64,000 bases of DNA from Glycomyces xiaoerkulensis (GCF_002798405.1 NZ_PGGV01000014.1:93977-157976), one strand, 5' to 3'. Shown: positions 17,006-25,746, numbered from the stretch's first letter. The notes: generated by a model from the sequence alone, not told the origin. Made by a program: numbers and translations.

Positions 17006-18031
17006 TCATTGCCGGTCGGGTGGCGGGGCGGTGCTGCCCCGGTCCAGGAGTTCGGGGGTGATGAGCCGGACGACGTGGGGGCCGTCGGCGGTGGGCTGGT
17101 GCTCGATGCGGCGTACGAGCTGGCGGACGGCCATGCGGCCGAGCCGGTGGGGCGCGGCGTCGATCGAGGAGAACGGGAGCGAGAAGGAGCGGGCGAACTC
17201 GTCGGAGTAGCGGCCGACGACCGAGAGGTCGGCGGGGGCCGACAGGGCCCGCTCGTGCATGACGGTGGGCAGTGCCGCGGCGGCGGCCTCGTTGTTGAGC
17301 AGCAGGCCGGTGGCCCCGGGGTGGGCCTCGAGCAGGGCGTGCAGTTCGCGCCCGATGTCGGGTTGCGACGAGGAGCCGTAGGCGGCGTGGAGGGTGACCC
17401 CGCGCGCGGCGGCGGTCTCCAGGGCGGCGTTCTGGAGGCGCCACACGTAGGCGCCGCCGCGCTCGATGACGTGCTCGGGCTGGGAGACGAGGATCAGTTC
17501 GCGGTGGCCGAGCGCGTCGAGGTGCTCGACCATGGCGCGGCCGGCCTCTTCGAAGTCCAGGTCGAACACGTCGACGCCGGTGCAGTCGCCGGGCAGGCCG
17601 ACCAGGGCGCCGGGTTGGGGCGCCGACCGCAGGACCGGCAGGCGGTCGTCTTGTTCGGCGACGTTGAGCAGGACGACGCCGTCGGCCATGCGGGAGTCGG
17701 TGATGCGCTTGAGCGCGGCCGGCCCGTAGGGGTCGGAGCTGAGCAGGATGTCGTAGCCGGCCTCGAGCGCGCTGTCGGAGACGCCCTGGATGTACTGCAG
17801 CATGGCCGGGGCGAACTCGTCGGGCAGGAAGCGGGCGAGCAGGGCGATGACCATCGTCTGGGAGGTGGCGAGCGTGCGGGCTCCGGCGTTGGGGGTGTAG
17901 CCGAGTTCGCGTGCGGCCCGGCGGACCCGCTCGCGCACCTCGTCCGAGACCGATCGCCGGCCGCTGAGGGCGTACGACGCGGTCGAGCGCGCTACGCCGG
18001 CGGCGCGGGCGACGTCTCCGATGGTGGCCAA
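17006..18031 (-). CDS. LacI-family regulator of the arabinan locus
   Basis: 341 residues. The start is TTG 18031, preceded by AAGGAGGA at good spacing; it gives the normal LacI opening LATIGDVARAAGVARSTASYALSGRR. A longer reading frame to 18124 adds 31 residues unlike the family. The sensor domain contains MVIALLARFLPDEF, a D-rich ligand pocket and a terminal VVRLITPELLDRGST. A promoter with TTGCGT and TATGCT abuts a perfect palindrome, so it probably represses itself as well as the GH-A gene facing it. The importer operon follows it in the same direction. Confidence 0.92.
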   Translation of the reverse strand: MATIGDVARAAGVARSTASYALSGRRSVSDEVRERVRRAARELGYTPNAGARTLATSQTMVIALLARFLPDEFAPAMLQYIQGVSDSALEAGYDILLSSDPYGPAALKRITDSRMADGVVLLNVAEQDDRLPVLRSAPQPGALVGLPGDCTGVDVFDLDFEEAGRAMVEHLDALGHRELILVSQPEHVIERGGAYVWRLQNAALETAAARGVTLHAAYGSSSQPDIGRELHALLEAHPGATGLLLNNEAAAAALPTVMHERALSAPADLSVVGRYSDEFARSFSLPFSSIDAAPHRLGRMAVRQLVRRIEHQPTADGPHVVRLITPELLDRGSTAPPPDRQ

Positions 18032-18058
18032 GGGGTCCTCCTTCTTCGACCGCGAACG

Positions 18059-18074
18059 TTCGAACCGGTTCGAA
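18059..18074. promoter_or_regulatory. Arabinan-locus operator 1 (LacI autoregulation)
   Basis: TTCGAACCGGTTCGAA is a perfect 16-base palindrome with the LacI-type central CG. It lies directly downstream of the -10 element of the regulator's own promoter. Confidence 0.85.
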
Positions 18075-18102
18075 GCATAGCGTGCCGAATCCGGAGACGC
18101 AA
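18074..18102 (-). promoter_or_regulatory. Promoter of the arabinan-locus LacI gene
   Basis: On the minus strand TTGCGT (18102-18097) and TATGCT (18079-18074) are 17 bases apart. The -10 touches operator 1. Confidence 0.6.
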
Positions 18103-18153
18103 GTTCGGTTTGCAAGAGTTTCACCTGTTGAACGGGTACATATATCGAAGATC

Positions 18154-18182
18154 TTGCATCGAACGGCGTTCGAAGCTAACGT
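18154..18182 (+). promoter_or_regulatory. Promoter of the secreted GH-A hydrolase, with operator 2 in the spacer
   Basis: TTGCAT (18154-18159) and TAACGT (18177-18182) are 17 bases apart. The spacer holds operator 2, TCGAAC-GGC-GTTCGA (18159-18173), so bound repressor would exclude RNA polymerase. Confidence 0.65.
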
Positions 18183-18201
18183 CCCGAGTGAATCGGATCA
18201 T

Positions 18202-18213
18202 CGAACCGGTTCG
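18202..18213. promoter_or_regulatory. Arabinan-locus operator 3
   Basis: CGAACCGGTTCG is a perfect 12-base palindrome sharing the core of operator 1. It lies 22 bases before the ATG of the secreted hydrolase. Confidence 0.75.
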
Positions 18214-18234
18214 TAATCTCATCGAGGAGACGCT

Positions 18235-20403
18235 ATGCATCTCACATTCAAACGGACGCTCGCGCGCCTGAGCGTCCTGATACTCACCCTGGGCATGGCG
18301 GTGATCGGGTCCTCCGCCCCGGCCAGCGCCGCCGGCAACACCCTCACCGTCAACGTCGGCGACACCGTCAGGCCCGTCACGCACGTCGCGTCCGGAGGAC
18401 TCTACGGCGTGGACTCCGGGTCGCCCTCGCTCGAACAGCTTCGCGCGCTGCGGCCCACGGCGTTCGTGCAGCCGGCGCCCGACACGCCGCACCTCGGCAA
18501 CGGCGCGACCGAACCGTGCTGCGATTCGCTCGAGGTCGCCGACGACATCACCAACGCCGGCGCCAAGCAGTACATCCGCATGCCCGACATCTACCCGTCG
18601 TTCCCCTACCCGTGGGACGGCTGGGCGGACTGGGAGGCGAAGGTCCGCGACATGGTGCAGGACCGCCTCGACGCCACCGGCACGACGAACATCGCCGGCT
18701 GGGAGCTGTGGAACGAGCCGGAGCTCAACTGGGACTCCGACCGCGGCATGACGTTCAACCAGTTCTGGACGCAGACGCACAACGTCATTCGCAGCCTGGA
18801 CTCGACGACGCCGATCGCCGGCCCGAGCTGGGCGTGGTACGAGAACGGCAAGATGCGGGACTTCCTCATCCACGCGCGCGACACCGACACCCTGCCGGAC
18901 GTCATGGTCTGGCACAGTCTGGGCGAGCACTCGTACAACGATCTCGGTTCCGAGGTCGACGACTACCGGGCCCTGGAGAACGAACTGGGCATCAGCCCGC
19001 TGCCGATCTCGATCAACGAGTACGCCTCGTCCGATCAGGTCGACATCCCCAGCATCGCCGTGCACTACCTGTCCGTTCTCGAACGGCACGGTGTGCAGGA
19101 CGCGATGCGGCCCTATTGGTTCGAGGCCGGCACGTTCAACGGCCTGTTCCACAACGGCCAGCCGACCGCGTCCTACTGGGTCTACCGCTGGTACGCCGAC
19201 ATGTCGGGCCGGATCGTGCAGACCGTCCCCGAGTCCTGGCTCGACGGCGTCGCCTCCTACGACGCCAGCAGGGAACGGGTCAACGTCATCTTCGGCGGCG
19301 ACAGCGGGACCAACAACGTCCGGGTCGACGGTCTGGGCGAACTCGGCGGTCAAGTGAGCGTGCAGCTTTCGCGCACGAACGACACCGGCCGGCACACCAA
19401 CCAGCCGAACAACATCGTGGTGTCGACCCAGGACTACACCGTTTCGGGCGGAAGCATCGACGTGGCCGTGCCGGACATGGACGCGGAGACGGCCTACCAA
19501 CTGCTCATCACGCCCGCCTCCGGCGCGCCCTCCTGGCAGCGGACGTACGAGGCGGAGAGCGCGAACGTGAACTTCGCGGAGACGCTCTCCTCGGGCAGTG
19601 CCTCGAACGGCTACTACGTCGGTCAGATCGACAACGACACCGACATGCGGACGCACAGCTTCGTCGACTTCCTCGTCGAAGTCCCCAGCTCCGGCACATA
19701 CACCATGGCCATCCGCTACGCGAACGGCGACGGGTCGGACGCGACGCACGGGCTCGCCTACAACGGCGGCGCATGGCAGTCGGTCACCTACCCGCCCACC
19801 GGCGACTGGGGCCAGTTCGACTCGACCGAGGTGTCGGTGGACCTCGACTCCGGCTACAACACGATCCGACTCGCCAAGGGATCGCCCAACTTCGACGGCG
19901 GCGTCGGCTACGCCGAGCTGGACAGCATCACGCTGTCCGACGGCGGCACGACACCGCCGCCACCGCCCCCGAGCGGCGACTGGGAGCGCATCCTCAGCCG
20001 GCACAGCGGCCTCTCGGTCGACGTGGAGGGCGTCTCCACCTCTGACGGCGCGAACGTGCACCAATGGGAGTACCTGTCCGGCGAGAACCAGCAGTGGCAG
20101 TTCCAGGACGCCGGCAGCGGCTACTTCAACATCGTGAACCGGAACAGCGGCAAGTGCCTCGACGTCGAGGGCGGCTCCACGGCCGACGGCGCCAACGTCT
20201 TCCAGTGGGCATGCATCTCCGACGCCCAGAACCAGCAATGGGAGTGGGTCGACGTCGGCGACGGCTACGGGCAACTCCGAGCCCGGCACAGCGGCCAGTG
20301 CCTGGACGTCTACAACTGGTCGACCGACAACGGCGGCGACCTGGTCCAATGGCCGTGCGTCAGCGGCAGTGCGAACCAGCACTGGTCACGCGCGGCCGCC
20401 TGA
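18235..20403 (+). CDS. Secreted clan GH-A glycoside hydrolase with CBM6/35-like and ricin-type lectin domains
   Basis: 722 residues. A Sec signal peptide (KRTLARLSVLILTLGMAVIG.., cleavage near ASAAG, residue 34) precedes a (beta/alpha)8 domain at about 35-330. It has the two clan GH-A carboxylates: acid/base E161 in WELWNEPE and nucleophile E262 in ISINEYAS. A small beta domain follows, then a CBM6/35-like module (about 430-565, starting RTYEAESANVNF), a TTPPPPPPS linker and a beta-trefoil lectin (about 585-722) with QQW and QHW repeats. The family is GH39-like or a relative; I cannot fix it. From its operators and neighbours it probably trims arabinose-containing plant polymers outside the cell. 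Confidence 0.88.
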   Translation: MHLTFKRTLARLSVLILTLGMAVIGSSAPASAAGNTLTVNVGDTVRPVTHVASGGLYGVDSGSPSLEQLRALRPTAFVQPAPDTPHLGNGATEPCCDSLEVADDITNAGAKQYIRMPDIYPSFPYPWDGWADWEAKVRDMVQDRLDATGTTNIAGWELWNEPELNWDSDRGMTFNQFWTQTHNVIRSLDSTTPIAGPSWAWYENGKMRDFLIHARDTDTLPDVMVWHSLGEHSYNDLGSEVDDYRALENELGISPLPISINEYASSDQVDIPSIAVHYLSVLERHGVQDAMRPYWFEAGTFNGLFHNGQPTASYWVYRWYADMSGRIVQTVPESWLDGVASYDASRERVNVIFGGDSGTNNVRVDGLGELGGQVSVQLSRTNDTGRHTNQPNNIVVSTQDYTVSGGSIDVAVPDMDAETAYQLLITPASGAPSWQRTYEAESANVNFAETLSSGSASNGYYVGQIDNDTDMRTHSFVDFLVEVPSSGTYTMAIRYANGDGSDATHGLAYNGGAWQSVTYPPTGDWGQFDSTEVSVDLDSGYNTIRLAKGSPNFDGGVGYAELDSITLSDGGTTPPPPPPSGDWERILSRHSGLSVDVEGVSTSDGANVHQWEYLSGENQQWQFQDAGSGYFNIVNRNSGKCLDVEGGSTADGANVFQWACISDAQNQQWEWVDVGDGYGQLRARHSGQCLDVYNWSTDNGGDLVQWPCVSGSANQHWSRAAA

Positions 20404-20418
20404 GCGAGCCGTAGCACC

Positions 20419-20452
20419 GGTCGGCCCGGAGGCGTTCGCCTCCGGGCCGACC
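20419..20452 (+). terminator. Strong terminator after the secreted GH-A hydrolase
   Basis: A 15-base perfect stem (20419-20433 with 20438-20452) with a GTTC loop. It is GC-only and lacks a T tract, in the actinomycete style, and sits 16 bases after the stop codon. Confidence 0.85.
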
Positions 20453-20499
20453 TCGCCCGTAGATTGGAGCGGACAACCTACGTGAACAGGGAGGCGCCC

Positions 20500-22212
20500 G
20501 TGAAGCTCCGCAGCGACCACTGGTACGCCGGGCGGGACCGCAACGCCTACATCCACCGGGCCTGGATGCGCCGCGGCGTCCCCGGCGACGCCTTCGACGG
20601 GCGAGCGCAGATCGCCATCGCCAACACCGCCTCGGACCTGAGCCCCTGCAACCGGCACCTGTCCGAAGTGGCCTCGTCGGTGCGCGACGGCGTTTACGAG
20701 GCCGGCGGCGTCCCCCTCGAACTGCCGGTGATGTCGCTGGGCGAGACGCAGGTGCGGCCCACCGCGATGCTGTGGCGGAACCTGGCCGCGATGGAGGCCG
20801 AGGAGATGTTCCGCGCCAACCCCGTCGACGGCGTCGTCCTGCTCGGCGGCTGCGACAAGACCATCCCCGCACTGCTCATGGCCGCCGCCTCGGTGGACCT
20901 GCCGGCCGTGGTCGTCCCGGGCGGCCCCATGCTCAACGGCACCTTCCGGGGCGAGCCGCTCGGGTGCGGCACCGGCGTATGGAGGCTCTCCGAGGAGATG
21001 CGGGCCGGCACCCTCACCCCCGAGCAGTTCGCCCGGTCCGAATCGGCGATGATCCGCAGCCGCGGCCACTGCAACACGATGGGCACCGCCTCCACGATGG
21101 CACTGGTCGCCGAGGCCCTCGGCATGGTCACCCCCGGCCTCGCCGGCACCCCGGCCCCCGACAGCCGCCTGCTGGAGGCCGCCCACGGCACCGGCAGGCT
21201 GGCGGTGGACATGGTCGGAGCCGACCGCAGGCCGAGCACCTTCCTCACCGAGTCGTCGTTCCGGAACGCGATCGTGGCGCTGGCGGCCATCGGCGGGTCG
21301 ACCAACGCGGTCGTCCACCTCCTGGCGATCGCCGGGCGCCTGGGCGTCGAGCTGACGCTCGACGACTTCGACCGCATCGGCTCCCGCGTCCCGGCCCTGG
21401 TCGACCTCCAACCGGCCGGCCGCTTCCTCATGGAGGACCTCCACCGCGCCGGAGGATTCCACGCGGTGCTGCGGGAGGTCCGCGACCTGCTCGACCCCGA
21501 GGCCCTCACCGTCACCGGCCGACCGCTGGCCGACCACCTCGACGACGCCCGGATCTGGGACCGCGAGGTCATCCGCGGCCGGGACGAACCGCTGGTCGCC
21601 GAGGGCGGCATCGCGGTCCTGCGCGGCAACCTCGCGCCCGACGGGGCGGTCATCAAGCCCGCCGCGGCCTCGGAGCACCTGCTGCGGCACCGCGGCCGGG
21701 CGGTCGTGTTCGACTCGATCGAGGACTTCCGGGACCGCATCGACGACCCCGACCTCGAGGTCGACGCCGACTCGGTCCTGGTCCTGCGCGGCTGCGGCCC
21801 CAAGGGCTACCCGGGCATGCCCGAGGTGTCGAACATGCCGCTGCCCAAGAAACTGCTCGCCGAGGGCGTCCGGGACATGGTCCGCATCTGCGACGGCCGC
21901 ATGAGCGGCACCGCCTACGGCACCGTCGTCCTGCACGTGGCGCCCGAGGCCGCCGCCGGCGGACCGCTCGCGCTGGTGCGCACCGGCGACACGGTCGCCC
22001 TCGACGTGCCGGCCCGCCGGATCGAGCTGGAAGTGCCCGAGGAGGAACTGGCCCGGCGCACGCCCGACGAGGCGACCGTCGCCGGATTCGCCGCACCGGC
22101 CCGCGGCTGGGAGCGGCTCTACGTCGACCGCGTGCGCCAGGCCGACACCGGCGCCGACCTGGACTTCCTGACCGGATCGAGCGGCTCGGAAGTGCACCGT
22201 GAATCGCATTGA
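20500..22212 (+). CDS. IlvD/Edd-family sugar-acid dehydratase (pentonate dehydratase-like)
   Basis: 570 residues. GTG 20500 follows AGGGAGG. It belongs to the IlvD/Edd Fe-S dehydratases, which remove water from 2,3-dihydroxy acids to give 2-keto-3-deoxy acids. The three cluster cysteines are C50 (SDLSPCN), C118 (GGCDKT) and C191 (GHCNTMGTAS). DKT at 119-121 contributes the Mg2+ site. C-terminal signatures (PKGYPGMPEVSNMP, ICDGRMSGTAYG) are intact. The sequence around C50 and the carbohydrate setting favour a sugar acid such as L-arabinonate over the branched-chain amino-acid substrate. It is followed 30 bases later by the SDR gene, in an operon-like arrangement. Confidence 0.88.
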   Translation: MKLRSDHWYAGRDRNAYIHRAWMRRGVPGDAFDGRAQIAIANTASDLSPCNRHLSEVASSVRDGVYEAGGVPLELPVMSLGETQVRPTAMLWRNLAAMEAEEMFRANPVDGVVLLGGCDKTIPALLMAAASVDLPAVVVPGGPMLNGTFRGEPLGCGTGVWRLSEEMRAGTLTPEQFARSESAMIRSRGHCNTMGTASTMALVAEALGMVTPGLAGTPAPDSRLLEAAHGTGRLAVDMVGADRRPSTFLTESSFRNAIVALAAIGGSTNAVVHLLAIAGRLGVELTLDDFDRIGSRVPALVDLQPAGRFLMEDLHRAGGFHAVLREVRDLLDPEALTVTGRPLADHLDDARIWDREVIRGRDEPLVAEGGIAVLRGNLAPDGAVIKPAAASEHLLRHRGRAVVFDSIEDFRDRIDDPDLEVDADSVLVLRGCGPKGYPGMPEVSNMPLPKKLLAEGVRDMVRICDGRMSGTAYGTVVLHVAPEAAAGGPLALVRTGDTVALDVPARRIELEVPEEELARRTPDEATVAGFAAPARGWERLYVDRVRQADTGADLDFLTGSSGSEVHRESH

Positions 22213-22242
22213 CCCCCGACCACGACCGACAGGAGCGATGAC

Positions 22243-22920
22243 ATGACCGCCGAGAGGGCACTCGTGACCGGCGGCGCCGGCGGACTGGGAGCGGCCGTGG
22301 CCGAACGGCTCCGAGCCGACGGCCTGCAGGTGACCACACTCGACCTCGAAGGCGCCGACGTCGACATCGACGTGACCGACGACCGGGCGCTGCGGGAGGC
22401 GGCCGAGACGATCGGCCCGGTCGACGTGCTGGTCAACTCGGCCGGCCTGATCGGCCCCAACCGGCCGCTGACCGAGACCGAGCCCGAGCAGTGGCGGCGC
22501 GTCCTCGACGTCAACGTGGTCGGTACGGTCAACACGATGCGGTGGTTCGTCCCCGGGATGCGCGAGCGCGGCTGGGGCCGCGTGGTCAACTTCGCGAGCA
22601 TCGCCGGCAAGGACGGGAACCCGAACCTGTCGATCTACTCCGCCTCCAAGGCCGCCGTCATCGCCCTGACCAAGTCCGCCGGCAAGGAGCTGGCCACCAG
22701 CGGCGTGCTCGTCAACGCCGTCGCGCCGGCCGTCATCGCCACCCCCATGAACGAGAACACCTCGCCCGAGGTGCTCGCCCACCTCACGAGCCTGATCCCG
22801 ATGGGGCGCGTCGGTCGTCCCGAGGAGGTCGCCGAACTGGTCGCCTACCTCGGCTCCGACCGGGTGAGCTTCTCGACCGGCGCCGTCTACGACATCAGCG
22901 GCGGGCGCGCCACGTACTGA
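22243..22920 (+). CDS. Short-chain dehydrogenase/reductase (sugar or sugar-acid oxidoreductase)
   Basis: 225-residue classical SDR. It has the nucleotide-binding motif TGGAGGLG (9-16) and D34 at the end of beta 2, which favours NAD+. The NSAG segment (65-68) and catalytic S119, Y132 and K136 (YSASK) are all present. It closes with SFSTGAVYDISGGRATY, the usual C-terminal signature. Placed right after the sugar-acid dehydratase, it could oxidise the sugar at C1 or reduce/oxidise the keto-deoxy product. Sequence alone does not choose between these. It is shorter than the usual 245-260 residues. Confidence 0.88.
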   Translation: MTAERALVTGGAGGLGAAVAERLRADGLQVTTLDLEGADVDIDVTDDRALREAAETIGPVDVLVNSAGLIGPNRPLTETEPEQWRRVLDVNVVGTVNTMRWFVPGMRERGWGRVVNFASIAGKDGNPNLSIYSASKAAVIALTKSAGKELATSGVLVNAVAPAVIATPMNENTSPEVLAHLTSLIPMGRVGRPEEVAELVAYLGSDRVSFSTGAVYDISGGRATY

Positions 22921-22937
22921 GGCCGGCCCGGCCCGGC

Positions 22938-23930
22938 TCAGAAGTCGCGGTGGTTGACTTCGTCCTCGAAGTCCTCGGGGCCGAAGGCGCCCTCCTCTAC
23001 CGGGGTGAACTTGTCGACATCCTTGCCGTCCAGGACGTCCACGACGAGGTCCATCAGTTGCGGGCCGAACGAGGGGTTGCATTCGACGATGTAGTTGAGC
23101 CGGCCGGCCACGCCCGCCTCGAACCCGGCCCGGGACCCGTCGACGATGATGATCTGGACGTCGTCGCCCGGATCGTAGCCGGCGGCCTCGATGGCGTCGG
23201 CGGCGCCGATGCCCATCTCGTCGTTGTGGGCGAACAGCAGGTCGATCCGGTCAAGGCCGTGTTCGTCGATGAAACCCTCCATGACCTCCTTGCCGCCTTC
23301 GACGGTGAAGTCGGAGAACTCGGAGTCGACCAGTTCGTAGTCCAGGTCTTCGTCCTCAAGCACTTCGAAGTATCCGACGTTGCGGCCTTCGGCGGCCGCC
23401 GAGCCGGGTGTGCCGCCGATTTCGACCAGGCCGGCGTTCTCACCGGCGAAGGTCTCGACCGTCCACCGGGCGGCCTTGCGGCCCTCCTCGACGAAATCGG
23501 AGCCCAGGCGGGTCTCGTACAGGTGCTCGTCCGCTTCGTCGATGGCGCGGTCGGCGAGGATCACGGGGATGCCGGCGCGGTCGGCCTCGGTGAGCACTTC
23601 GGTCCATCCGGACTCGACCACCGGCGCCAGGACGATGACGTCGACCTCGTCCTCGATGAGTTCGCGGATCGCTTCGATCTGGCGCTGCTGATCCTGCTCG
23701 GCGTTGGCGAACTGGAGGTAGGCGATACGGTCGTCGTCGACCGCCGCGACCTGGATCGAGTCGGAGTTGGCCTTGCGCCAGGCGGATTCGGATCCCACTT
23801 GGACGAATCCCACTACGGGGCGGTCGTCGGTGCCGCCGAAATCGTGGTCGTTTCCGCCGCGGAGTCCGCAAGCGGCCGATGACAGTACGAGTAGGGCGGT
23901 CGCGATGGTCGCCAGGGGTCGCTTCACCAC
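22938..23930 (-). CDS. YtfQ-like sugar-binding lipoprotein (orphan ABC component)
   Basis: 330 residues from GTG 23930. The signal ends in the lipobox LVLSSAAC (Cys 21). The mature part follows the Escherichia coli galactofuranose-binding protein YtfQ closely: VVGFVQVGSESAWRKANS, QQRQIEAIRELIEDEVDVIVLAPVVESGW, PVILADRAIDE, FAHNDEMGIGAADAIEAAG and a GSRAGFEAGVAG loop. It should bind a furanose or pyranose monosaccharide outside the cell. No ABC ATPase or permease gene lies next to it, which is unusual, so it must work with a transporter encoded elsewhere. It is convergent with the SDR gene. Confidence 0.88.
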   Translation of the reverse strand: MVKRPLATIATALLVLSSAACGLRGGNDHDFGGTDDRPVVGFVQVGSESAWRKANSDSIQVAAVDDDRIAYLQFANAEQDQQRQIEAIRELIEDEVDVIVLAPVVESGWTEVLTEADRAGIPVILADRAIDEADEHLYETRLGSDFVEEGRKAARWTVETFAGENAGLVEIGGTPGSAAAEGRNVGYFEVLEDEDLDYELVDSEFSDFTVEGGKEVMEGFIDEHGLDRIDLLFAHNDEMGIGAADAIEAAGYDPGDDVQIIIVDGSRAGFEAGVAGRLNYIVECNPSFGPQLMDLVVDVLDGKDVDKFTPVEEGAFGPEDFEDEVNHRDF

Positions 23931-24309
23931 TGTTCTGCCGCCTTTCGGGAGTGATCGATGGCGAGGGGTCATGTCCACTGTCGACATGTTAGCGTTCACT
24001 ACACGACATATTTTATCGATCACATGGAGAGGGAGCGCTCCACTCACATAACGAATCGAAACCGGTTGAGGGCCGACACCGCAACGGTGGTCGCCGCGAC
24101 TCGACCGCGGCCGAATGCCGACTATACGCCGGGCATCGCCGCATTATGACAGATCCAAGGGAACTGTCGGACAGATGTGGATTGCGAACCGTTGCACACG
24201 TCAGTGGTCTGTTCACCACCGATCGCGCCCAACGGTCCCGGTACGCGCCATGCGCGCACCTCGAATCCGGCTCAGTATTCCAGTCGGCCTCGGTCCCGCC
24301 GATCGGGCC
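23931..24309. promoter_or_regulatory. Control region of the YtfQ-like gene
   Basis: A 379-base gap. From the gene outward it holds a near-palindrome ATGTCCACTGTCGACAT (23971-23987, 14 of 17 positions symmetric), an AT-rich stretch near 24005-24017 that may be the -10 region, and a perfect GGAGCGCTCC (24032-24041) inside GGGAGCGCTCC, close to the actinomycete CebR/CelR box. Beyond 24060 I see no gene. On the other side lies the end of the NmrA-like gene. Confidence 0.5.
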
Positions 24310-25122
24310 TCACCGGAAGGCCCCGGCGTTTCGCCGGGCCCAGTCTGCGAAGCTCCGAGCCGGTCGGCCGGTGATCCGCTCGACCTCGGCGCTGATGCGA
24401 AGTTCAGCCTCGTTGGGCTCGCCCAGCGCCTTCAGCGCGCCTTCGACGACCAGCACGGACCAGACCTTCGAGAACTCGGTCAGGGCCTGTTCCCGGGTCA
24501 GCTCGACGAAATCGACCGGTTCGCCCAGCGCTTCGGCCACCGCCCGCGCCTGCTCGCGCGGGGTGACCAGCGCCGGGCCCGTCAGGTCGTAGGTCCCGCC
24601 CTCGTAGGCGGGCTCCAGGAGCGCCCGCGCGGCGACCTCAGCGACGTCCGCCGGATCGATATGGGGCAGACCGACATCGCCGAACGGGGCCGCGATCGAC
24701 CGCTCGGCGCGGACGGATTCGGCCCACAGCAGCGCGTTGGAGAAGAAGCCGCCGGGCCGCAGTATGGTCCACTCCAGACCCGACTCTCTGACGGCGTCCT
24801 CGAAGCCGCCGAGCCCTTCCTCGGGCCGAGTGGCGACCCGGATCGAGGACAGCAGCACCACCCGGCCGATCCCTGCCGACGCCGCCTCCTCCAGGACCGG
24901 CGCGAGGTCGAGCCCGGGATCACCGGTGAGCAGGAACAGTTCCTTCCCGCCGGCGAAGGCGGGCTTGAGGGTCTCGGCCCGGGTGAGGTCGGCCGGCCGA
25001 TGCTCCGCACCGGCGCGGCCCTCGGCACCGCGGGCGACGGAGACGACGGATTCGCCTGCGGCGGTGAGTTTCTCGACGAGCGGTCGGCCCACGTTGCCGG
25101 TGGAGCCGGTAACGACGATCAT
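24310..25122 (-). CDS. NmrA-like NAD(P)-binding protein
   Basis: 270 residues with ATG 25122 behind AAAGGAA. It is an atypical short-chain dehydrogenase of the NmrA/HSCARG type: the motif VTGSTGNVGRPLVEKL starts at residue 4, with no YxxxK catalytic pair. Such proteins sense or reduce with NAD(P)H, often acting on quinones. Later segments EDAVRESGLEWTILRPGGFFSN and DPADVAEVAARALLEPAYEGGTYDLTGPALVT are family hallmarks. It faces the HxlR regulator gene across 90 bases, the classic arrangement in which HxlR controls the reductase. Confidence 0.9.
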   Translation of the reverse strand: MIVVTGSTGNVGRPLVEKLTAAGESVVSVARGAEGRAGAEHRPADLTRAETLKPAFAGGKELFLLTGDPGLDLAPVLEEAASAGIGRVVLLSSIRVATRPEEGLGGFEDAVRESGLEWTILRPGGFFSNALLWAESVRAERSIAAPFGDVGLPHIDPADVAEVAARALLEPAYEGGTYDLTGPALVTPREQARAVAEALGEPVDFVELTREQALTEFSKVWSVLVVEGALKALGEPNEAELRISAEVERITGRPARSFADWARRNAGAFR

Positions 25123-25212
25123 GATCGGTTCCTTTCGCTTCGGCTGCGGAACCAAAGCTAGGAACCGGACTTACACGTTCGAGAAGTACGTACCCCGAAG
25201 TAAGCTCAGGGC

Positions 25213-25611
25213 ATGGCGGAAGGAAATCAGGTCGCCGCATGGGGACCGCCGGACGGTCGTGAGGTGTTTCACTCCAACTGCCCGGCCAGGCAAGTGCTCG
25301 ACCACGTCACCAGCCGCTGGGGCGTGTGGGTCCTGATCGGGTTGCGGGAGGACGATCTGCGGTTCTTCGAGCTGCGCGAGCGCATCCAGGGCATCAGCGA
25401 GAAGATGCTGTCCCAGACCCTGCGCCACCTGGTCCGCGACGGCCTGGTCTGGCGCCGGGTGGAGCCGACCATCCCGCCGAAGGTGACCTATGGCCTGACC
25501 GATCTCGGCCGGGGCGTCTGCGAACCGCTGGCGGCCATGTTCGATTGGATCCGCGACAACGCCGACGACATCCGGCAGAGCCGGTCCGACTTCGACGGCG
25601 CCGAACAGTAA
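25213..25611 (+). CDS. HxlR-family winged-helix regulator
   Basis: 132 residues. Its single-domain winged helix contains the HxlR signature: NCPARQVLDHVTSRWGVWVLIGL (residues 22-44, with a conserved Cys that can act as a redox or aldehyde sensor), then RFFELRERIQGISEKMLSQTLRHLVRDGLVWR and the wing PKVTYGLTDLGRG. Divergent from the NmrA-like gene, so it probably controls that gene and itself in response to an electrophile or quinone. The effector is not shown by sequence. Confidence 0.9.
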   Translation: MAEGNQVAAWGPPDGREVFHSNCPARQVLDHVTSRWGVWVLIGLREDDLRFFELRERIQGISEKMLSQTLRHLVRDGLVWRRVEPTIPPKVTYGLTDLGRGVCEPLAAMFDWIRDNADDIRQSRSDFDGAEQ

Positions 25612-25651
25612 CCCCGGTGTCGATCCGCTGCCGCTGAGAGTGCGACCGAGA

Positions 25652-25746
25652 CGCCTGGTGAGCCCGGCAATGGCTGCGCGTGCGTTGGCGGGTGCGGGGA
25701 CCGTGGCCGATCGCGGTGCGCTACGGCGGCGATGAAGAGGTGGGAG
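25652..25746. repeat. Direct repeat, copy 1 (DUF222-HNH 3' end relic)
   Basis: About 95 bases nearly identical to 26620-26715 (shared runs include CCCGGCAATGGCTGCGCGTG and GGCGATGAAGAGGTGGGAG). Copy 2 overlaps the 3' end of the DUF222-HNH gene, so this copy is most simply a remnant of another member of that multicopy family. Confidence 0.8.

Noticed and set aside
18121..20382. 753-codon minus-strand frame opposite the GH-A hydrolase
   Set aside because: No recognisable domain; the plus frame carries a signal peptide, catalytic Glu residues and a lectin domain.
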